The notes beneath the pieces are model-generated. The model was not told the origin of the DNA. It did no database searches and worked only from the letters and a program-made list of their open reading frames with translations. From positions 1-7,694 of the forward strand of contig JAISEA010000068.1 in NCBI GenBank assembly GCA_031264475.1: 7,694 bases of DNA, given 5' to 3'. Positions 1-3,856 of this stretch are shown piece by piece (positions within the stretch are counted from its first letter, which is position 1; each line of letters opens with the position of its first letter). Position numbers and translations under genes: made by a program. This DNA comes from Treponema sp. (GTDB lineage Bacteria > Spirochaetota > Spirochaetia > Treponematales > Breznakiellaceae).

Positions 1-345
1 CTTGACGCGAAGAAGCGCGCGTTTTTCTGCGCTGTATTTAAGAATGGCAAGCGTGTTGCCTCGGATATGGATGCGGAACCGTGCCAGATAGCGGAGGCTG
101 TCCGTGAAATAGACGCGGAGGGCACTGATATACTCTTGACAGGGCAAGATGCGGCGCTTCTGCTCCCGCAACTGACCGCGCTCTTGCCGAACAAAATCTC
201 CCTTGCCAAAGTTCTGAGACGCGGTTTTGCGCGTGAATTACTTGCGCTTGCGGAAACGCATAGAGATGACGGCGCGTTATTTGCGGGACCCGTCTACATA
301 CGCAAGAGCGACGCGGAACTCCACCCCCACCCGAAGGGTGTTTAA
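1..345 (+). CDS. tsaB: TsaB, tRNA threonylcarbamoyladenosine biosynthesis protein, C-terminal part (5' end outside window)
   Basis: The reading frame is open from base 1 to a TAA at 343-345 (114 residues visible). It opens with LDAKKRAFFCAVF, matching the 'DARRGEVYxAxY' segment of TsaB, and continues through a GQDAALLLPQL segment to PVYIRKSDAEL, matching the family's closing 'PxYLRxSxAE' motif. TsaB is a cytoplasmic ASKHA-fold, inactive paralogue of TsaD. With TsaD and TsaE it transfers the threonylcarbamoyl group to A37 of ANN-decoding tRNAs. The N-terminal half lies off the window. Oddity: TsaB proteins normally end near the SDAEL motif, but here the frame runs on into HPHPKGV and stops inside a 21-bp repeat (329-349) at the edge of the inverted-repeat element, so the original 3' end appears to have been replaced. 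Assignment by motif recognition only. Confidence 0.8.
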   Translation, partial: LDAKKRAFFCAVFKNGKRVASDMDAEPCQIAEAVREIDAEGTDILLTGQDAALLLPQLTALLPNKISLAKVLRRGFARELLALAETHRDDGALFAGPVYIRKSDAELHPHPKGV

Positions 346-370
346 CGCCACCCAAAGGGTGTTTAACGAC
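329..370 (+). repeat. Tandem pair of 21-bp hairpin repeats overlapping the tsaB stop
   Basis: Copies at 329-349 and 350-370 agree at 19 of 21 positions. With the preceding C, each begins as a small perfect hairpin CACCC-RAA-GGGTG (328-340 and 349-361), followed by TTTAACG. The tsaB stop codon (343-345) lies in the first copy. The second copy is the outer end of the left arm of the inverted-repeat element. A single copy in opposite orientation ends the right arm (1404-1424). Confidence 0.85.
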
Positions 371-612
371 TTCACAATGGTTATTGTTTGAAAGGTGTAC
401 CCGCTGACCCCGTCTTGACGACTACGCTTGCAAGCAAGCGGAGTCTCCGCGTTATATGAAAGGGATCGCTGTTCAGCGCCGCCGTAGACAGGCGCCATAA
501 GTATAAGGAGGGGGCGCGGTTTTCCACAACGGAGGTTGGCACACAGACGCCCCTGTGGTGCGCCCCCCTGTCTCCAGCCCGCTTGCGCGGTCTTCCGCCA
601 CCCCCCAAAAAC
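350..612. repeat. Left arm of the long inverted repeat
   Basis: The outermost 63 bp (350-412) are the best conserved against the right arm, with a 28-nt uninterrupted identical stretch at 361-388. The middle (about 421-500) is more diverged but still shares an AAGCGG...GCGTTAT block. The inner part has two strong blocks at 554-582 and 587-606. Internal small palindromes include GCGGA-GTC-TCCGC (438-450). The inner limit is approximate because similarity fades near 612-635. Confidence 0.8.
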
Positions 613-640
613 GCTAAACCTCACTCCCTTGATAAAGGAT

Positions 641-962
641 CGCGACACGATCAAGAGCAGACTCGCGACACGATCAAGAGCAGACTCGCGACACGATCAA
701 GAGCAGACTCGCGACACGATCAAGGGCAGGATCGAGCCACGATCAAGGACAGAGTCGCGACACGATCAAAGACAGGATCGTGGCACGATCAAGAGCAGAC
801 TCGCGACACGATCAAGAGCAGAGTCGAGCCACGATCAAGAGCAGAGTCGAGCCACGATCAAGAACAGAGTCGCGACACGATCAAGGACAGGATCGCGACA
901 CGATCAAGGACAGGATCGAGCCACGATCAAGGACAGGATCGCGACACGATCAAGAACAGAGT
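641..962. repeat. Tandem array: 14 units of 23 bp, no gaps
   Basis: The motif CACGATCAA recurs with exactly 23-bp spacing; its GATC starts at 649, 672, 695, 718, 741, 764, 787, 810, 833, 856, 879, 902, 925 and 948. Each unit has an invariant CG at 1-2, CACGATCAA at 6-14, CAG at 18-20 and T at 23. Positions 3-5 (CGA, AGC or TGG), 15-17 and 21-22 vary. Units 1-3 are identical and the rest are mixtures of a few variants. There are no spacers, so it is not a CRISPR. The forward strand has no stop codon in any frame through the array, and because 23 is not a multiple of three all frames encode the same 23-residue Arg/Asp/Ser-rich peptide cycle. I see no convincing ribosome binding site or start for it. 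Function unknown. Confidence 0.95.
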
Positions 963-1112
963 CGAAAACGCCTTGCCCCACCCTGCCCATGCCTTATAAC
1001 AATGAGTAGGCTCCGCCTATGTGTAAGCGTACACTTTGGGTAGTTTTAAGCGCGTCCTGCGGGTGGTCTAAAACGCCTTGCCCCATCTTGTTTTGTATAT
1101 ACGCAAGAGAGG
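963..1112. other. Spacer between the array and the right arm, with direct repeats and small hairpins
   Basis: No gene is supported here. The stretch holds two copies of AAAACGCCTTGCCCCA (965-980 and 1070-1085) and two adjacent small stem-loops: TAGGC-TCC-GCCTA (1007-1019) and GTGTA-AGCG-TACAC (1021-1034). The array side and arm side of this spacer are therefore bordered by the same 16-bp sequence. Confidence 0.7.
965..1085 (+). repeat. Pair of identical 16-bp direct repeats (965-980, 1070-1085)
   Basis: AAAACGCCTTGCCCCA occurs perfectly at both positions, 105 bp apart, and both copies continue with similar pyrimidine-rich sequence ending in TG. They bracket the hairpin-containing spacer and may mark a duplication or a deletion-prone segment in the element. 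Confidence 0.85.
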
Positions 1113-1424
1113 CATAGGGAATTGGGGGGTAGCGGAAGACCGCGCCCTTTATGCAACCCGCTGTGCTGGCGCGGGCTGGAGCGCAGGGGGGCGCAACACA
1201 AAGGCAGGTGCATACAACTCCGTTTTGGAAATAGCGCCCCCCTTCTATTGATGTCAGATACTGCACCCCTTTCCTCTTCTCTCTTTCTCTTTATCGTGGT
1301 GTCAGACACATCCAATAACGCAGAGGAACCCCGCTTGTTTATAAGCATGGTTCCGTCATGTCGGGGTCAGCGGCGCCACCTTTCTAACAATAACCATTGT
1401 GAAGTCGTTAAACACCCAAAGGGT
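1113..1424. repeat. Right arm of the long inverted repeat
   Basis: This is the reverse-complement counterpart of 350-612. It is about 50 bp longer because of insertions, including 27 nt at 1144-1170 where the left arm has only 4 nt. The outer 63 bp (1362-1424) are nearly identical to the left arm, and the terminal hairpin CACCC-AAA-GGGTG lies at 1413-1425. The arm ends 26 bp before the start codon of the acyl-CoA synthetase gene, so any promoter for that gene must lie in this arm or further upstream. Confidence 0.8.
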
Positions 1425-1436
1425 GCTTGTCTAAAA

Positions 1437-1442
1437 GGCGGA
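1437..1442 (+). promoter_or_regulatory. Ribosome binding site deciding the acyl-CoA synthetase start
   Basis: GGCGGA lies 8 nt before the ATG at 1451. It supports that start over an upstream in-frame TTG at 1427 (which abuts the end of the repeat element) and a downstream ATG at 1463 that has no purine-rich leader. Confidence 0.55.
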
Positions 1443-1450
1443 AAAACGCT

Positions 1451-3163
1451 ATGCTTAACCCTATGAAAACCAGCTTTTTATACCGTTTTGTGCAAAAAAC
1501 GGATTTTTCTTCCTATGAAGACTTCTATGCGAACTTTTCCATAACCGTTCCGCCGAATTTCAACTTCGCCTATGACGTAATCGACGAATTGGCAAAAGAA
1601 AAGCCCAACGAAACCGCGCTTTCTTGGTGCGACGAGAACGGCGCATCCGCCGAATTTACCTACGCGGAGATCAGCGCGCTCTCAAATCAAGCCGCGCATA
1701 CATTCATAAAAGCGGGAATTCGCAAAGGTTCACCCGTCATGCTCATACTCAAACGAAGATACGAGTATTGGTCCATCCTGCTCGGCTTGCACAAGATTGG
1801 CGCTATCGCCATTCCCGCGACCCACCTCCTCACCACTAAGGATATCGTGTACCGATGCAAAGCCGCAAGTATCGAAGGCGTGGTTTGCGTTGACCAAACC
1901 GTCATGATCCATGTAGACGAAGCCGAAGCTAAACTGAAAGCTGAAGGCGACTACACCCTGCGCTATAAAGCCTTCTCCCCCAGCGTGCATCGCAAGGACG
2001 GAACACCCCTCCCGTCGAAAGAAAATTGGGTGGATTTCAAAGCCGCAAGCCAGAATGAACCCGTGGAATTCGAGCGCCCAGCAAATATCAACGTAAACTC
2101 CGACACTATGCTCCTCTACTTCACATCCGGTACCACCGGTATGCCAAAAATGGTTCAACATAACTTCGCGTATCCCCTGGGGCATATCGCCACCGCGAAA
2201 TATTGGCAACAAGTGCGGGAAGGCGGACTCCACCTCACCGTCGCGGATACCGGCTGGGCTAAAGCCGCGTGGGGCAAGATATACGGACAGTGGATCTGTG
2301 GCTCCGGAGTCTTTGTCTATGACTACGATAAGTTCATGCCCCGCGAAATGCTCGAAGTAATCACTAAACACAAGGTAACGACCTTCTGCGCCCCGCCAAC
2401 CATCTACCGATTCTTCATAAAAGAAGACCTGAGTAAATACGATTTCTCCTTTATGAAGAATTGCGCGGTCGCGGGCGAGCCTCTGAACCCTGAAATCTAC
2501 GAACAGTGGCTCAAGGGAACCGGTTTAAAGCTCCGCGAATGTTACGGACAGACGGAATTGACCGTAACACTCTGCACATATCCCTGGATGACCCCCAAGC
2601 CCGGATCAATGGGTAAGCCCGCGCCGGGTTACGACATCGATTTGGTAAGAGACGACGGCTCTTCTTGCGAAATGGGCGAGGAGGGACAGGTAATCGTGCG
2701 CACGGACAAACGCCAGCCCCTTGGAATGTTTGAAGGTTATTATCGGGACGCGGAATTGACCGCAAGCGTGTGGCGGGACCGAGTCTACTACACCGGAGAT
2801 ATGGCGTGGAAGGACGAAGACGGCTACTATTGGTTTGTCGGGCGAGCGGACGACGTTATCAAAAGTTCGGGGTACCGCATCGGTCCCTTCGAGGTCGAGA
2901 GCGCACTTATGGAACACCCCGCAGTTTTAGAGTGCGCCATAACCGGCGTGCCTGACCCTGACCGCGGGGCTGTGGTCAAAGCGACTATCGTGTTGGCAAA
3001 AGGCTACGCGCCCTCCGAGGCATTCAAGGTGGAACTACAGAATCATGTAAAAAAGATAACCGCTCCTTACAAATACCCGCGTATTATTGAATTCGTCGAA
3101 GAATTGCCTAAAACAATAAGCGGCAAGATACGTAGAGTACAGATACGGGAGAGTCAAAAGTAG
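1451..3163 (+). CDS. Acyl-CoA synthetase (AMP-forming), ANL superfamily, acetyl-/medium-chain type
   Basis: A 570-residue cytoplasmic enzyme predicted to activate a carboxylic acid with ATP to acyl-AMP and then transfer the acyl group to CoA. Landmarks of the adenylate-forming superfamily are in order: P-loop TSGTTGMPK at 225-233, the A5 motif YGQTE at 365-369, TGD at 448-450, a GRADDVIKSSGYRIGPFEVE hinge segment shortly after, and the catalytic lysine in ISGKIRR at K559 near the C terminus. Length and the ISGKIRR ending resemble medium-chain acyl-CoA synthetases and acetyl-CoA-synthetase-like proteins rather than long-chain FadD; the exact acid cannot be read from the sequence. The start at ATG 1451 is chosen for its GGCGGA leader. 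The thioesterase gene follows after 57 nt on the same strand, suggesting an operon. A second in-frame ATG at 1463 is possible. Confidence 0.9.
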   Translation: MLNPMKTSFLYRFVQKTDFSSYEDFYANFSITVPPNFNFAYDVIDELAKEKPNETALSWCDENGASAEFTYAEISALSNQAAHTFIKAGIRKGSPVMLILKRRYEYWSILLGLHKIGAIAIPATHLLTTKDIVYRCKAASIEGVVCVDQTVMIHVDEAEAKLKAEGDYTLRYKAFSPSVHRKDGTPLPSKENWVDFKAASQNEPVEFERPANINVNSDTMLLYFTSGTTGMPKMVQHNFAYPLGHIATAKYWQQVREGGLHLTVADTGWAKAAWGKIYGQWICGSGVFVYDYDKFMPREMLEVITKHKVTTFCAPPTIYRFFIKEDLSKYDFSFMKNCAVAGEPLNPEIYEQWLKGTGLKLRECYGQTELTVTLCTYPWMTPKPGSMGKPAPGYDIDLVRDDGSSCEMGEEGQVIVRTDKRQPLGMFEGYYRDAELTASVWRDRVYYTGDMAWKDEDGYYWFVGRADDVIKSSGYRIGPFEVESALMEHPAVLECAITGVPDPDRGAVVKATIVLAKGYAPSEAFKVELQNHVKKITAPYKYPRIIEFVEELPKTISGKIRRVQIRESQK

Positions 3164-3220
3164 GAGACTTGGTTACTCCCCCTCTAAATAGCAAAAAGAT
3201 CATTTATATAAGGATAAAGT

Positions 3221-3601
3221 ATGAAAATAGGCGACATCGGAAAGGCGGTAACGTTTGTTACGCCTGAAAAATTGGCGAGAATGTGGGGAAGCGGCGCACT
3301 GGATGTGTTCTCAACTCCGTCAATGATCGGTTATATGGAGAAAGCCTGCGTCATGGCTATCAGATCAGAGCTTGAACCCGGCTTTTCTACCGTTGGTTCC
3401 GCGGTGAATGTGCGGCATCTCGCGCCTTCGGTGCTTGGTAAAACCATTCATACGCAGGGTGAACTCATCGAAATAGATGGGCGCAGGTTGGTGTTCAAGG
3501 TGAGCGCCTGGGACGAGTCCGGTCTTATCGGCGAGGGGACTCACGAGCGGTTCATCATCAATAACGAAAGATTTCTCGCAAAAGCAAATAGGCAAAAATA
3601 G
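3221..3601 (+). CDS. Hotdog-fold thioesterase, FlK (fluoroacetyl-CoA thioesterase) family
   Basis: A 126-residue protein of the size of a single hotdog-fold thioesterase. It carries FSTPSMIGYMEKAC (30-43), VRHLAPS (64-70) and a closing GxGTHERFIIN segment, a pattern typical of FlK-type thioesterases. Candidate catalytic residues are T32, E40 and H66; their spacing (8 and 26 residues) equals that of the Thr42-Glu50-His76 triad known for Streptomyces cattleya FlK. Such enzymes hydrolyse an acyl-CoA to acid and CoA. Most FlK-like homologues are not shown to act on fluoroacetyl-CoA, so substrate is open. AAGGAT (3210-3215) precedes the ATG by 5 nt. The position directly behind an acyl-CoA synthetase suggests a shared substrate pool, with the thioesterase clearing unwanted or trapped acyl-CoA. 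An intrinsic terminator follows about 100 bp downstream. Confidence 0.82.
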   Translation: MKIGDIGKAVTFVTPEKLARMWGSGALDVFSTPSMIGYMEKACVMAIRSELEPGFSTVGSAVNVRHLAPSVLGKTIHTQGELIEIDGRRLVFKVSAWDESGLIGEGTHERFIINNERFLAKANRQK

Positions 3602-3632
3602 AAAAATTCCGTTAATAAACCAAACCCTTTTA

Positions 3633-3686
3633 CCGATAATAGAATTATCGGGTATATAGTTCCCCTCCCAAATCACTATATACCCG
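3633..3686 (+). other. Two overlapping, mutually exclusive stem-loops downstream of the thioesterase gene
   Basis: Stem A: CCGATAAT (3633-3640) pairs with ATTATCGG (3644-3651) around a 3-nt loop. Stem B: CGGGTATATAGT (3649-3660) pairs perfectly with ACTATATACCCG (3675-3686) around a 14-nt loop. The two share bases 3649-3651, so they cannot both form fully. They lie between the stop codon and the intrinsic terminator and may stabilise the mRNA 3' end or act as auxiliary terminators. Confidence 0.7.
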
Positions 3687-3702
3687 GTATGCCTCAAGGG
3701 CA

Positions 3703-3728
3703 AGCCGGCGTTACAACCGGCTTTTTTT
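3703..3728 (+). terminator. Intrinsic terminator of the acyl-CoA synthetase-thioesterase operon
   Basis: AGCCGG (3703-3708) pairs with CCGGCT (3717-3722) around an 8-nt loop. The stem can be extended by one A-T pair and is followed by a run of seven T (3722-3728). It separates the upstream operon from uvrC. Confidence 0.85.
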
Positions 3729-3762
3729 ATGAAATACGAAATTTCGTTCTTGAGTTCTAAAC

Positions 3763-3792
3763 TTGACCCACAATTCGTGGAATGGTTATTGT
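3763..3792 (+). promoter_or_regulatory. Possible sigma-70-type promoter of uvrC
   Basis: TTGACC (3763-3768) and TATTGT (3787-3792) are separated by 18 nt and lie just after the upstream terminator. Transcription would begin near 3799, giving a leader of about 58 nt before ATG 3857. The hexamers are imperfect, so this is a weak prediction. Confidence 0.35.
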
Positions 3793-3833
3793 ACTGTACC
3801 GCGAAGAAAGATTTACTGCTAAGAAATTGTTAA

Positions 3834-3848
3834 ACAGGCTTTGCCTGT
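3834..3848 (+). promoter_or_regulatory. Stem-loop abutting the uvrC ribosome binding site
   Basis: ACAGGC-TTT-GCCTGT is a perfect 6-bp stem with a 3-nt loop. It ends immediately before GGAG (3849-3852), which lies 4 nt before the ATG at 3857. A stem this close to the Shine-Dalgarno could affect ribosome access; this role is inference. Confidence 0.5.
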
Positions 3849-3856
3849 GGAGAAAA

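Larger units (their letters stand above)
350..1424. mobile_element. Putative non-autonomous long inverted-repeat element carrying a 23-bp tandem array
   Basis: Position 350 pairs with 1424 and 412 with 1362. Over these 63 bp the arms match at 56 positions when one is reverse-complemented. Three of the seven mismatches are the AAA/TTT loop of the terminal hairpin. Similarity continues inward in blocks: 554-582 against 1171-1200, and 587-606 against 1124-1143 (19 of 20). The arms enclose 14 tandem 23-bp units and a short spacer. No transposase, integrase or reverse transcriptase is encoded, and no target-site duplication is evident. The whole 1.07 kb lacks a credible gene. Long inverted ends around non-coding filler fit a MITE-like element mobilised in trans, but a large structured RNA or an accumulated intergenic repeat family are alternatives. 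The inverted arms are directly visible; mobility is inference. Confidence 0.6.

Noticed and set aside
641..962. CRISPR array
   Set aside because: Units are contiguous 23-bp tandem copies with no unique spacers, and no cas genes are present.
641..962. Iteron array of a plasmid replication origin
   Set aside because: Unit length is close to that of iterons, but there is no rep gene, DnaA box or clear AT-rich unwinding region, and the surroundings are chromosomal housekeeping genes.
536..1043. Three overlapping forward open frames through the 23-bp array as protein-coding genes
   Set aside because: They exist because the repeat unit has no stop codon in any frame. None has a sound start with a properly spaced ribosome binding site, and the non-repeat parts resemble nothing. 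The openness is kept as a finding, not annotated as a gene.
994..1348. Minus-strand open frames in the right arm
   Set aside because: They cross the inverted arm and spacer, have no supported start, and the equivalent left-arm sequence does not preserve the frame.
340..1413. Integron cassette or attC site (GTTTAAC at 340-346 and 361-367 and GTTAAAC at 1407-1413 resemble attC core heptamers)
   Set aside because: The heptamers are about 1 kb apart rather than the usual 57-141 bp, the arms are long simple inverted repeats, and no integrase or cassette gene is seen.
1427..1450. TTG start for the acyl-CoA synthetase at 1427
   Set aside because: It directly abuts the repeat element and lacks a ribosome binding site, whereas ATG 1451 has GGCGGA at a good distance.
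1730..2371. 213-residue open frame on the - strand
   Set aside because: It lies entirely inside the acyl-CoA synthetase gene in antisense, resembles no family, and is explained as a shadow of GC-biased codons.
3782..3856. Upstream ATG start for uvrC giving 25 extra residues
   Set aside because: The extra residues do not resemble UvrC N termini, and the region overlaps a putative promoter and a stem-loop. ATG 3857 has a GGAG leader and fits the family.
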